Assembly: GCF_000472285.1 (NCBI RefSeq)
Contig: NZ_KI421418.1
Coordinates: 144,525 to 178,935 of the forward strand
Length of the DNA stretch: 34,411 nucleotides
DNA from: Desulfuromonas sp. TF
GTDB lineage: Bacteria > Desulfobacterota > Desulfuromonadia > Desulfuromonadales > ATBO01
Direction: 5' to 3'
The notes beneath the pieces are model-generated. The model ran no database searches and was not told where the DNA came from. It saw nothing but the letters and a program-made list of their open reading frames with translations. The position numbers were made by a program, and so were the translations under genes. Positions 1-10,432 of this stretch are shown in pieces (position 1 is the first letter of the stretch; each line of letters begins with the position of its first letter).

Positions 1-1
1 T

Positions 2-1600
2 TCCGGGGCGCTGAATCTTGACGGCCGCCTGCGCAGCTCCCCCGAGGACCCGTTGCGTCTGGAAGCGGACGTCGAAATCGTCGATCTGCTGATCACCGAA
101 ACGGACGAGGGCACGCGTATCGGCAGCTGGGATCGGCTGGCGATGAACACTCTCGTATTCAGCGCGGCCGGGAAGAATCTCGAAATCTCCGAGGTACGCC
201 TCGAGAAGCCCTATGGCGACATCCTGATCACGGAAGAACGTCAGGTGAATCTTGGTCGCATCAAAAAGGTGGAGAACCCCGAGGAGGCGCATCCCGGGGA
301 GACGGTTGAGGCCGGCGGAGGCAGCGATGCCGCCGAAGGAGAAACCGGACTCCCCATCGCCGTGACGGTGGGGCGCGTGGTGATCGCCGAGGCCTCCGCC
401 GATTTCGAGGACCGCTCCCTGCCGCTGCCCTTCAGCGCCAAGATCGCAAACCTGAACGGGGAGCTGTCGACCATCTCCACGCAGAGCGCCGAGCCCTCGA
501 AGGTGTCATTGGAAGGCAAGGTGGACAAGGCCGGACTGGTCCGGGTAAGCGGCAGCGTCACCCCGCTGGAACCTCTGAAGAACACGGACCTGAAGGTGGT
601 GTTCAGTAATGTCGATATGCCGAAGTTTTCGGCCTATTCCGTCCCCTTCGCAGGTCGAAAGATCGCGAACGGCCGGCTCGATCTTGATCTCGGGTACAAG
701 CTGACCGATAAGCGACTGGTGGGCGATAACAAGATCGTTCTGCGGGAATTCGAGCTGGGGGAGAAGGTGAAGCATCCGGATGCCCGCGACCTTCCCCTCG
801 ATATCGCCGTCGCGCTGCTGAAGGACCCGAGCGGCAAAATCGATGTCGACCTCCCGGTGAGCGGGGACGTAGGCGATCCCCAATTCGAGATCGGCGGCGT
901 GATCGTGAAAGCGCTCGGGAACATGATCGTCAAGATCGCGACTTCACCGTTTGCATTGATCGGGAAACTCGTCGGCGTGGAACCGAGCGATCTGGAGTCC
1001 GTGAACTTTCCCCCCGGCCGGGCCGACCTGACACCCCCCGAGGCGGAGACGGCCGGCAAGCTGGCCGAGGCGCTCGCCCTGCGCCCCGTGCTGGTGCTGG
1101 CGGTGGCGGGCGCCTACGCGCCCGAGGCGGACGGTGAGGCGTTGCGAAAGGCGCATCTGGACGCTGCCGTAGAGGAGCGGATCAAGGCCATGGGCGCCGG
1201 AAAGGACGACCAGGCCATGTATGCCGAGCAGCGCCGAAAGGCCCTCGAAGAGTTGTTCCTGGAGCATTCTTCAAAGGGCGACGCCCGAAGCTCACTGGCT
1301 GAACTGCGCCGGAAATACACGCGTGCGCCCGATGCCGTGAAAGGCGACGAGAAGGGAATCGCCGGCTTCGACACGGTGGCCTACACGGCCGATCTCCAAC
1401 GCCGGCTCGTCGAAATGCAGCTCCTGAACGAATCGGATCTGACCGAGCTGGCTGCCGAGAGAGCCGCCAATTTGCAGGCGGCCGTCGTTGCCGGGAATGC
1501 GGGGCTGAAGGGGCGTGTGAGACTCACCGGCACCCGGGAGGTCAAGATGGAGGGTGACGTCGTCCCGATGAAAGTCGAACTCACGACGGGGGGCGGATAA
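2..1600 (+). CDS. DUF748 / AsmA-like envelope protein, C-terminal part (5' truncated)
   Basis: The reading frame is open from base 2, so the gene begins outside the window; a TTG at 53 is only an internal codon. The visible 532 or so residues show alternating hydrophobic beta-strand sequence typical of AsmA/TamB-like proteins. The stretch from about residue 200 to 320 (LDLDLGYKL, then DLPLDIAVALLKDPSGKIDVDLPVSGDV in two pieces, then a short hydrophobic segment ending in SPFALIGKLVG) is the hallmark of DUF748 proteins. The last 200 residues are charged and Ala/Glu-rich and probably helical. Family members are thought to be periplasm-spanning envelope proteins linked to outer-membrane lipid or protein homeostasis; that role is inferred here. 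The gene converges on the OmpA-like lipoprotein, with a shared hairpin between them. Confidence 0.8.
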   Translation, partial: SGALNLDGRLRSSPEDPLRLEADVEIVDLLITETDEGTRIGSWDRLAMNTLVFSAAGKNLEISEVRLEKPYGDILITEERQVNLGRIKKVENPEEAHPGETVEAGGGSDAAEGETGLPIAVTVGRVVIAEASADFEDRSLPLPFSAKIANLNGELSTISTQSAEPSKVSLEGKVDKAGLVRVSGSVTPLEPLKNTDLKVVFSNVDMPKFSAYSVPFAGRKIANGRLDLDLGYKLTDKRLVGDNKIVLREFELGEKVKHPDARDLPLDIAVALLKDPSGKIDVDLPVSGDVGDPQFEIGGVIVKALGNMIVKIATSPFALIGKLVGVEPSDLESVNFPPGRADLTPPEAETAGKLAEALALRPVLVLAVAGAYAPEADGEALRKAHLDAAVEERIKAMGAGKDDQAMYAEQRRKALEELFLEHSSKGDARSSLAELRRKYTRAPDAVKGDEKGIAGFDTVAYTADLQRRLVEMQLLNESDLTELAAERAANLQAAVVAGNAGLKGRVRLTGTREVKMEGDVVPMKVELTTGGG

Positions 1601-1687
1601 GGACCATCGCCGGGGTCGAAAAGGCAGAGGGGCATGAACCGGTGCGGTTGAATGATGATCATCCGGTAAAATCATCCGGATCGACGA

Positions 1688-1715
1688 AGAGCCGGCGGAA
1701 GACCACGCCGGCTCT
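1688..1715. terminator. Bidirectional hairpin between convergent genes
   Basis: A perfect 10-bp stem, AGAGCCGGCG at 1688-1697 and CGCCGGCTCT at 1706-1715, encloses an 8-base loop. It lies between the ends of the DUF748 gene (+) and the OmpA-like gene (-). The flanking T content is modest (GTGTGTTTG on the plus side), so it is a likely but not textbook terminator. Confidence 0.5.
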
Positions 1716-1745
1716 CGTGTGTTTGTCGGGTCGTCGTTTCGGGCG

Positions 1746-2930
1746 TTATTCCTTCGGAATGACCACGCAGCAGATGAACTCGACGCGGCGGTTCTCCTGA
1801 CGTCCTTCGGCCGTGTCGTTGGTCGCCACGGGGCGGTTCTCTCCGAAGCCGCGCGGGAACAGCCGGGAGCCGTCGACCCCGAAATTTTCGACTATGTAAG
1901 CCTTGACCGCCTTGGCCCGACGCATGGAGAGTTCGATGTTATAGATCTCCTCACCGGTAGAGTCCGTGTGTCCCGCGACCAGGATCTGGGTTGTGGGATA
2001 TCTCTTGACGAAGGCGGCCGCCTCGGCGAGCTGGGCATGATACTCGGGAGGGATGTCGGTCTTGTCGAAACCGAACTCGATCTGCATCGTGTATTTTAAT
2101 TCACAGCCGTCCTTGTCGACCACGGCGCCTCGGAGAGTGTTCGGGCACTTGTCCCTGTCGTCGGTCACCCCGTCGCCATCGCTGTCACCGGGGGGCGGAG
2201 GAGGCGCCGGTGCGGCCATGACCGGTTTGTCGGTCAGGAAGACCTGTTTCACGAACCCCGCGAATTTGTCGGGGTCCGTCAGGTCGGCTGCGTTGACCGC
2301 CATGCCGCATTGACCGGCCTTGGCGACGCCCTCCAGGGTCTTTTTGCCTTCCGGACTGTCTCCGACCATGACCGTGTAGATGCAGAGGCTTTCCCCCATC
2401 GCGGCCTTGACTTTGGCGGCCGCCTCCGGGGAGTCTTCCATCTTCACGCCGTCGCTGACCACGACTATCGCGCTGTTGCCCGTGGCGGATTTCAGGTCCT
2501 CACCCGCCGCCTTCAGCGCCTCGTCCAGGGGGCTCTCGCCGCCGAGATACTTGATGCTGTCCAGCCCACCGGCGAGGCCTGAGCGCGTGTACATCGTCAT
2601 CCCATAGGGGATTGCCGTAGGCTTGTTCGACTGTTTGGGGTCGTGCCCGAATGTACGCAGGCCGGCATTGTAGGTAATGTCCGACGGGATGCTCTGGTTC
2701 AGGCTGCTGACGAAATTCCTGGCCGTCGGGTACTCCTGCTTGCCGTGCATGTCGAGATCCATGCTCTGCGATGTGTCGAGGATTATCTGGACATTGTCGT
2801 ATTTCGCCGAGTATTTCCCGGTTTCATAGGCATGCGACTTGAATTCAAGCGGTGCTTGGGGAGCGGCGCAGCTGGCAAGCAGGACAGTGCCGAAAAGCAA
2901 CGACAAGGTTCCAAACCATTTTGTGTTCAT
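1746..2930 (-). CDS. Lipoprotein with VWA domain, calcium-binding TSP3-like repeat and OmpA peptidoglycan-binding domain
   Basis: The 394-residue product starts with a lipoprotein signal ending in the lipobox LASC (acylated Cys near residue 21). Residues of about 45-230 form a von Willebrand A-like domain with the MIDAS motif DTSQS near residue 53 and a second acidic strand VVVSDG. A proline-rich linker (APAPPPPPG) leads to one thrombospondin-3/calcium motif (DSDGDGVTDDRDKCP). The C-terminal 115 residues are an OmpA/Pal domain with GHTDSTG, the LSMRRAKAVK helix and NRRVEF, which bind peptidoglycan. The protein should sit in the outer-membrane inner leaflet and grip the cell wall, with the VWA domain binding an unknown partner. 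Start: AAGGAG lies about 8 bases before the ATG at 2930. It appears monocistronic. Confidence 0.9.
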   Translation of the reverse strand: MNTKWFGTLSLLFGTVLLASCAAPQAPLEFKSHAYETGKYSAKYDNVQIILDTSQSMDLDMHGKQEYPTARNFVSSLNQSIPSDITYNAGLRTFGHDPKQSNKPTAIPYGMTMYTRSGLAGGLDSIKYLGGESPLDEALKAAGEDLKSATGNSAIVVVSDGVKMEDSPEAAAKVKAAMGESLCIYTVMVGDSPEGKKTLEGVAKAGQCGMAVNAADLTDPDKFAGFVKQVFLTDKPVMAAPAPPPPPGDSDGDGVTDDRDKCPNTLRGAVVDKDGCELKYTMQIEFGFDKTDIPPEYHAQLAEAAAFVKRYPTTQILVAGHTDSTGEEIYNIELSMRRAKAVKAYIVENFGVDGSRLFPRGFGENRPVATNDTAEGRQENRRVEFICCVVIPKE

Positions 2931-3477
2931 TCCGGGGCTCCTTTTTGTCTGGGGCTCTTGCTTGTCGCCCGTTGGTTGCAGGCCTTTCTGATAAACACGA
3001 GTGTTATCCTCTACCTATCCATTTACCACTAATTGGAAGCATTTCATTCCCTAAACATGTTTTTTGTCGATGGGAAGTTTTTTTCGATTTCAATGGAGCG
3101 AAGCCCCCCCGGAGAGCTGCTCCCTTGCAAAGAAAGAAATTTTGCCCGAAGGCCACAGAAAAACAATGAAGCTGGAGGAGCTGCGTGTCTCCGATCCGGC
3201 GGCCGCAGCATGGCAGACGCGTCGAGATTCAGGAGTGTTTTCTATTTCATCGCCCGGGGAGTTGAATAGAAAGTGAATTGGGGTTTACTGCGTTGAGGTG
3301 ACCAAGCGGTCATTAACAAACCATGCAAACAGGGATTAAGGGGATGCAAGGGATAAAGTCATAAATCACACCCTTGGGTTTGAACTATACCTTTATCCCC
3401 TTCATCCCTGTGAATAAATTTCCATGGTTGCCAGACAACTTGCAGCAACTGGAGTTAGGCGGATAACCAGAAACTGT
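2931..3477. other. Intergenic region upstream of the OmpA-like gene
   Basis: About 550 bases without a supportable gene. Short frames at 2852-3276 lack ribosome sites and recognisable protein sequence. The proximal 120 bases should carry the promoter of the OmpA-like lipoprotein, but I could not find a convincing -35/-10 pair. The far end contains the inverted repeat at 3319-3429, listed separately. Confidence 0.5.
3319..3429. repeat. Nested imperfect inverted repeat (AACCATG ... CATGGTT; ACAGGGAT ... ATCCCTGT)
   Basis: Outer arms AACCATG (3319-3325) and CATGGTT (3423-3429) enclose inner arms. The left inner arm runs 3329-3358 and contains both AGGGATTAAGGGGAT and AAGGGATAAAG. The right inner arm, 3391-3411, reads CTTTATCCCCTTCATCCCTGT in two adjoining parts. 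The element lies just past the stop of the minus-strand OsmC gene, so its RNA could end that transcript. A dispersed intergenic repeat is the other possibility. Confidence 0.55.
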
Positions 3478-3960
3478 TTATTTGGAAACCGAGGATGTGG
3501 AAACGACCGGTGAGCATTCGTGCGGCAGACAGATCAGGTTGTAAACCGCCGATCGTTTCATCGATTCCTCCAGATAGGCGATGTCCTCTTCGGTGATATC
3601 TTCGCCTTCGACAATCAGCTCCACTTCCATCTTTCCGAACTGGTCGTGAAGTTTTCCCTTGGCTTCGGGATCCGTGAGGTGCAGGAATACATACGGATTC
3701 CATGAGATGCGGACGCGAACTTCCTGACGATGCAACGAGAGTCCGTGTTTCAGGGCGCTGGCGGAAACGGCGGCGTTCAGACATCCCGTCAGGGCTGCGA
3801 GCACTATTTCCGTAGGTTCGGGACGGTCGGTTGGAGCCGTGAAGCCCAGAGCCTCCTCCACCTCCTTATGCGCACCCGTATGGTAGACGTATTCACGGGC
3901 TGCCCTGTCGATCCGCTGCCCGCCGAGCGTGTACGGCCCGGTCTTGGCCGTCGTGTGCAC
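3478..3960 (-). CDS. OsmC/Ohr-family thiol peroxidase-like protein (5' end apparently frameshifted)
   Basis: The 160-residue product from GTG 3960 contains the OsmC signature PTEIVLAALTGC, with the redox Cys at residue 60 in a buried helix, and a second conserved Cys near residue 144 in SAVYNLICLP. Members of the family reduce organic hydroperoxides with these two cysteines. TGPYTLGG at residues 7-14 belongs to the N-terminal strand region. The same frame stays open for another 40 or so plausible residues upstream (SGLNIETFEKFCDFAKGNPEDV in two parts, then ELEAVGVSEGR) without any ATG, GTG or TTG. GTG 3960 is therefore only the first available start and probably not the ancestral one. The gene lies 40 bases behind the CDGSH gene if the ATG at 4103 is the original start, which suggests cotranscription with aconitase. 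Function is moderately certain; integrity of the 5' end is doubtful. Confidence 0.75.
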   Translation of the reverse strand: MHTTAKTGPYTLGGQRIDRAAREYVYHTGAHKEVEEALGFTAPTDRPEPTEIVLAALTGCLNAAVSASALKHGLSLHRQEVRVRISWNPYVFLHLTDPEAKGKLHDQFGKMEVELIVEGEDITEEDIAYLEESMKRSAVYNLICLPHECSPVVSTSSVSK

Positions 3961-4103
3961 GACGCGGCCCTCGCTGACGCCGACCGCTTCCAGTTCGAAT
4001 TGGACGTCCTCCGGATTCCCTTTTGCGAAATCGCAGAATTTTTCGAACGTTTCGATATTCAGTCCGCTTTTCAGAGAATGATCGAGCCGCTCTGATTATT
4101 CAT
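3961..4103 (-). pseudogene. Displaced 5' portion of the OsmC-type gene
   Basis: A strong ribosome site, GAGGAG (4111-4116 read on the minus strand), sits 7 bases before an ATG at 4103. That ATG opens only a 10-codon frame (MNNQSGSIIL, then TGA). The OsmC frame continues upstream of 3960 through family-like sequence but is one base out of register with this ATG. A single-base deletion within roughly the first eight codons, or an assembly error, explains it. Restored, the protein would have about 208 residues. Confidence 0.6.
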
Positions 4104-4143
4104 ATGTTTCCTCCTCAGGTTTTCTGCCCCCCCGATCTTTGAT

Positions 4144-4395
4144 CTATTCCCTCCCGGCAAGTGAAACCCCGCAGCTTCCATCACAAAAAGGTTGATCACC
4201 GCTCCGCCCGCATCCGCAGAGATAAACTTTCTGACGCCTCAAAATTTTGAAGGCGATGGGTAATTCTTCCGAACCGCTATGTGATCCATCACAGAAAGGA
4301 AGTTTCTGCGATTTGCCGCAGGTGCATCGAAAATAGGTGCCCGGCTCAAGGGTCAAGCCGATGGGCATCCCCCCTTCTGGATATATCTTTGCCAT
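4144..4395 (-). CDS. Dual CDGSH-type iron-sulfur protein, second motif CDGSC
   Basis: The 83-residue protein carries two CDGSH motifs. The first is C24-T-C26 ... C35DGSH39, the normal three-Cys, one-His ligand set for a [2Fe-2S] cluster. The second is C60-G-C62 ... C71DGSC75, where the expected His is Cys (codon TGC). Members with two motifs fold as one pseudo-dimeric domain and are thought to act in electron or cluster transfer. The start at 4395 is chosen because GGAGG lies 8 bases upstream; the ATG at 4401 is too close to it. The gene begins 32 bases after the aconitase stop and is probably cotranscribed with it, so a link to [4Fe-4S] aconitase upkeep is plausible but inferred. Confidence 0.88.
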   Translation of the reverse strand: MAKIYPEGGMPIGLTLEPGTYFRCTCGKSQKLPFCDGSHSGSEELPIAFKILRRQKVYLCGCGRSGDQPFCDGSCGVSLAGRE

Positions 4396-4427
4396 ATTCA
4401 TCTCCTCCGATTCCGTCACTCCCGGTT

Positions 4428-7286
<2,859 letters not shown>

Positions 7287-7318
7287 GGGGGGCTCCTTTC
7301 GAGATAAATCAGCCTCCA

Positions 7319-7347
7319 AGTATAACAGGCCTCGGTCCTTCTGTCGC
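7319..7347 (-). promoter_or_regulatory. Putative sigma70 promoter of acnA
   Basis: On the minus strand a -35 GCGACA (7342-7347) and a -10 TATACT (7319-7324) are separated by 17 bases. The -10 lies 32 bases before the acnA start codon. The -10 matches five of six consensus bases; the -35 is weaker. Confidence 0.5.
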
Positions 7348-7377
7348 TCGCTGGCCTCGCGTTGAGACAGAATCTGG

Positions 7378-7914
7378 TCAGCCCCTGCGGGTGGATTTCG
7401 AAGGCACGCGAGCTGCCAGTCGGTGCATCATCTCGGCGGCCGCCGTCCATGCCAGATGATTGCCGAGCTCCTTGACGCTGGGCTGCCAGGGGATCTTGCG
7501 CAGGGAGGGGGAAACCCCAAGGAGAGGGGCCATCATCCCGTCGCAGGCGAGGAAAAAGGGTATGGCGAAGGGAATGCCTCCCCAGCGCGCGAGACGCGGC
7601 TCTTTTTTGCGGGCCGCGGCGTAGATCAGCCCCCACATGATGCCGTAGGCAAGCCCGAAGGCCTGCTTCGCCCGTTGCTCCTGCTTTTTGGAAAGCCTTT
7701 TGCCGGTGACTTTACGGGCAAAATAAGGTCCGGCAATTTCATGGGGGGAAGCTTTACGAACCTTTCTGTCGCGTTTCTTCTGCTCTTTGCTGACGAAGCG
7801 GTCAAGGAGCTGATCGCTCTGTCCCGCCACTCCTCCCGCCACCAGTCCGGCCACCACTCCGGTCATGAGCGGATGAGAGGACTGGGGGGCCGTTTTGGAA
7901 TTGCTCTTGAACAT
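7378..7914 (-). CDS. Small membrane protein, possibly DUF1440/YagU-like
   Basis: The 178-residue product has a hydrophobic glycine-rich segment near residues 17-30 ([13 protein letters not shown]), a highly basic stretch (residues 40-80, many Lys/Arg), then two further hydrophobic segments around [16 protein letters not shown] and [21 protein letters not shown]. The layout and the tail [20 protein letters not shown] resemble DUF1440 inner-membrane proteins of the YagU type, whose job is not well defined. The start at ATG 7914 follows GGAGG by 5 bases; GTG 7920 is the longer alternative. It is separated from acnA by 91 bases containing an acnA promoter, so it is probably transcribed separately or in part by read-through. 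Confidence 0.7.
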   Translation of the reverse strand: MFKSNSKTAPQSSHPLMTGVVAGLVAGGVAGQSDQLLDRFVSKEQKKRDRKVRKASPHEIAGPYFARKVTGKRLSKKQEQRAKQAFGLAYGIMWGLIYAAARKKEPRLARWGGIPFAIPFFLACDGMMAPLLGVSPSLRKIPWQPSVKELGNHLAWTAAAEMMHRLAARVPSKSTRRG

Positions 7915-8078
7915 ATCCACCTCCAGGCGTTTGGCGCCGAAGCGGGTTGCCGATGGAAAGGGGCATTCTTGTCGGGTGCCTTCCCTTTCAACTTCAGGTT
8001 ATCCGGATGCGGAGGGGAGTCAAGCCTGTGGGAGTCTGCTTGCAACTCGGGCTTCCTTTAGTACTCTAAAGAATCAAA

Positions 8079-9815
8079 ATGAAGCTTCTGCATGGATGTG
8101 GACCGTTTCCCCGGATAGTTTTTTTCCTCTACCCTGGAGCATTGAAGCTGAACCTTTTCGATGTGCTTTTTCAGACGATTGGCGGACTGGGGATTTTCAT
8201 CCTCGGCATGAACATGATGGCCGACGGCCTGAAGATGAGTGCCGGGACAAGGATAAAAAGCATCCTCTGCACCATCTCGTCGAATAGAATCGTCGGCTGC
8301 ATTACGGGGACTCTGGTTACGGCGGTCGTCCAATCTTCCTCGGCGACCACGGTCATGCTGATCGGATTCGTCAGCGCGGGTCTGATAAGCCTGCAGCAGG
8401 CCGTAGGCGTGATCCTTGGCGCCAACATCGGCACGACCGTCACATCCCAGCTCATCGCCTTCAAACTGACCAGTGCGGCCTTGCCGGCCATCGGGGTCGG
8501 CGTCGCGCTGAAATTCTTTTCCAAAAACCGCAAATTGAGATATCTCGGGGAGGTGGTCCTCGGCTTCGGGTTGCTGTTTTTCGGCATGACCGTTATGAAG
8601 GCGGGTCTTTCGCCGATAAAGAGCGACCCTTCCTTCGTTTCGGTTTTCACCCACTTCGATCCGGGAACCACCGGCGGCCTGTTCCTCAGCGTTGTGACCG
8701 GTGCCGTTCTCACCATCATGGTCCAGTCCTCATCGGCCACGGTCGGATTGACCATGGCGCTGGCGACCCAGGAACTCCTGTCTTTTCCGGGAGCGATGGC
8801 CCTTGTCCTGGGAGAAAACATCGGCACCACCATTACGGCAGAGCTGGCGACGATCGGAACGCGCAACATAAATGCCCACCGGGCCGCCCGGGCCCATACC
8901 ATGTTCAACGTCATCGGGGTGGGGATCATACTTTTGATATTTCCACAGTTTGTCGGTCTGGTGGAATCGATTACCGGCTGGCTCGGGTACGGCGCGGCGA
9001 ATCAGGTCGTCAGCGGCGAAGCGGTGAATATCGCCCGGTATATCGCCAACGGGCACACGATGTTCAATCTAATCAATGCCATGATTTTCCTGATGTTTCT
9101 TCCCGTTCTTATCAAAGCGGCCATCTTGCTGTCGCCCCGGGAGAAGGAGACGGACGCGTTCAAAACGAATCTCAATCATATCTTCGACGATTCCCCCATT
9201 GCCGCATTGGCACAGGTCAGGAGCGAGATCGTCAAGATGGCCAGATTGGCCGACCTGACGCTGAGGAATACGGTCGAATGCATGGAAAACAGGAATTGTA
9301 AAAGACTCGGCAACTGGAAGCCTTATGAGGAACAGCTCGATCTGATGAAACAGGAAATCACCACCTACCTGACCAAGATCTATCAGGGTAATGTGACGGA
9401 GTCAGAGGCCAGGGAGGTCGCCAGCCTGATGAGGATGACCAATAATATCGAAAAAATAGGAGACTCGGTCGAAAATCTGGCCAAGCTGACGAACAGAATC
9501 ATCGAAGAGGGGGTGGAGTTCAACTCTGGCGCCATAGCCGATATGAAAAGAATAGCCGAACAGGTGATCGTTTTTTTTCAGCTCGTCACCAGGCAGATCA
9601 GCAGGCGTACGGAGGAACTCATGGAGCGGGCCGAAGAGATGGAGGAATGCATCGACCGGATGCGGGAGGAGATGCGCCAGGAGCACATCGAAGGGCTGCG
9701 CAACGGAAGATGCGATATCGAGCCCGGCCTTATTTTCATCGATATGCTGGGAAATTTCGAGAAGATCGGGGATTACTGTTTCAACATCGCTGAGGCGGTA
9801 ACGGGAAGGAAATAG
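8079..9815 (+). CDS. Na+/phosphate cotransporter family protein (NptA/PNaS) with C-terminal PhoU-like domain
   Basis: The 578-residue protein has the two inverted PNaS halves, each with its QSSSAT motif (VVQSSSATTVM and MVQSSSATVGL) and a following GANIGTT / GENIGTT. About eight hydrophobic segments fill residues 25-365. The last 200 residues are helical and PhoU-like, with the repeated EKIGD pattern (NNIEKIGDSVENLAK and FEKIGDYCFNIAEA). It probably imports phosphate with sodium at the inner membrane. The start is uncertain: ATG 8079 has no good ribosome site, while TTG 8142 or CTG 8148 follow CTGGAG and give the usual family N-terminus NLFDVLFQTIGGLG. A possible promoter (TTGCAA 8040-8045, TACTCT 8062-8067, spacer 16) would place transcription start almost on ATG 8079, which favours the downstream start. 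Confidence 0.92.
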   Translation: MKLLHGCGPFPRIVFFLYPGALKLNLFDVLFQTIGGLGIFILGMNMMADGLKMSAGTRIKSILCTISSNRIVGCITGTLVTAVVQSSSATTVMLIGFVSAGLISLQQAVGVILGANIGTTVTSQLIAFKLTSAALPAIGVGVALKFFSKNRKLRYLGEVVLGFGLLFFGMTVMKAGLSPIKSDPSFVSVFTHFDPGTTGGLFLSVVTGAVLTIMVQSSSATVGLTMALATQELLSFPGAMALVLGENIGTTITAELATIGTRNINAHRAARAHTMFNVIGVGIILLIFPQFVGLVESITGWLGYGAANQVVSGEAVNIARYIANGHTMFNLINAMIFLMFLPVLIKAAILLSPREKETDAFKTNLNHIFDDSPIAALAQVRSEIVKMARLADLTLRNTVECMENRNCKRLGNWKPYEEQLDLMKQEITTYLTKIYQGNVTESEAREVASLMRMTNNIEKIGDSVENLAKLTNRIIEEGVEFNSGAIADMKRIAEQVIVFFQLVTRQISRRTEELMERAEEMEECIDRMREEMRQEHIEGLRNGRCDIEPGLIFIDMLGNFEKIGDYCFNIAEAVTGRK

Positions 9816-9850
9816 AACCGCTGGGCGGGCGCGAATTCATCGACGACGGG

Positions 9851-9903
9851 GCAGCGAAAACAGAAGACCCGATTCCTTATCCCGGGTCTTCGCCTTTGCT
9901 GCA
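9851..9903. terminator. Hairpin between convergent genes
   Basis: GAAGACCCG (9863-9871) pairs with CGGGTCTTC (9883-9891). The stem extends imperfectly outward to GCAGC/GCTGC. It lies between the end of the cotransporter gene and the end of the small minus-strand gene. T-tracts are short on both sides. Confidence 0.55.
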
Positions 9904-9934
9904 GTCCCGTTAATTATAACGGTCGATATGGGAG

Positions 9935-10114
9935 TCAAATCAGCTTTGGTTTACAGAGATTTTCTTCGTTATTCACTCGTGCCCCGCAGTTGGCGCAGAC
10001 ATATCGGGGGTTCTCGAAAATTTTTTCGATCTCGGGGTTTCTTTCCTTGTAATTCAATTGACAGGCATGAAGGGCGCAATGTTCTTCGGGATTGATGCAG
10101 TCCTTATCGGCCAT
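9935..10114 (-). CDS. Small Cys-rich protein, zinc-ribbon-like (59 aa)
   Basis: I do not recognise this family with certainty. The 59-residue product has an N-terminal cluster C6, C13, H16, C18 and a C-terminal knuckle YVCANCG (C40, C43) followed by C54, a pattern suited to one structural zinc site. It has no signal peptide or membrane segment and is probably cytosolic. Support for a real gene is strong: AAGGAGG stands 5 bases before ATG 10114, and a good sigma70 promoter lies upstream (TTGACT and TATCAT, spacer 16). It is a single gene, convergent with the phosphate transporter and divergent from the YkgJ operon. Confidence 0.75.
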   Translation of the reverse strand: MADKDCINPEEHCALHACQLNYKERNPEIEKIFENPRYVCANCGARVNNEENLCKPKLI

Positions 10115-10137
10115 GATTCCTCCTTCTGTTTATGAAC

Positions 10138-10165
10138 ATGATATCGCAGGTTGCAATTCAGTCAA
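10138..10165 (-). promoter_or_regulatory. Sigma70 promoter of the small zinc-ribbon-like gene
   Basis: On the minus strand TTGACT (10160-10165) and TATCAT (10138-10143) are separated by 16 bases; each matches five of six consensus bases. The -10 is 23 bases before the ATG, leaving room for a short leader with the AAGGAGG site. Confidence 0.6.
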
Positions 10166-10432
10166 TAAACCAGATTCCTCATTTCCCTTATCGATCTGTC
10201 GCGAAAAGCCATTGACAAATTTCAATCCTCCGTCTCAGTTCTTCCTTCTCGGGGAATGGAGCGTTTCCGGCTGCACTGAATAAGGAGGCCGCCTCTTGGT
10301 GTCGGAGCATTGGAGGCGATATTTGTTTTTGTTTTCTGAATTTGATAAAGTTCTTCCTGGCACATCCGCCTGGTCTTCGAATAAAATATCGAACCCCCTG
10401 CGTCAGGGAAAACCTGTTAGGTATCTTTTCCG
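10166..10432. other. Intergenic region between divergent genes
   Basis: Sequence upstream of the YkgJ-type gene. I see no convincing plus-strand promoter. A small CCCTG-CGT-CAGGG hairpin and an AT-rich stretch (AATAAAATATCG) lie in the last 60 bases before the start codon. No gene is supported here. Confidence 0.4.

Noticed and set aside
2852-3276. Overlapping short plus-strand frames upstream of the OmpA-like gene, including one ending in KLEELRVSDPAAAAWQ
   Set aside because: No ribosome sites, no recognisable domain, and mutual overlap; treated as non-coding.
4070-4103. Programmed frameshift in the OsmC-type gene
   Set aside because: No slippery heptamer is present, and a +1 shift at CTC-TGA would enter the wrong frame; an indel is simpler.
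7921-8078. TTGACT with GATAAC as promoter of the minus-strand membrane protein gene
   Set aside because: The spacer is only about 14 bases, too short for sigma70.
10362-10380. TGGCAC motif resembling a sigma54 -24 element before the YkgJ gene
   Set aside because: The matching -12 GC dinucleotide is not at the required distance.
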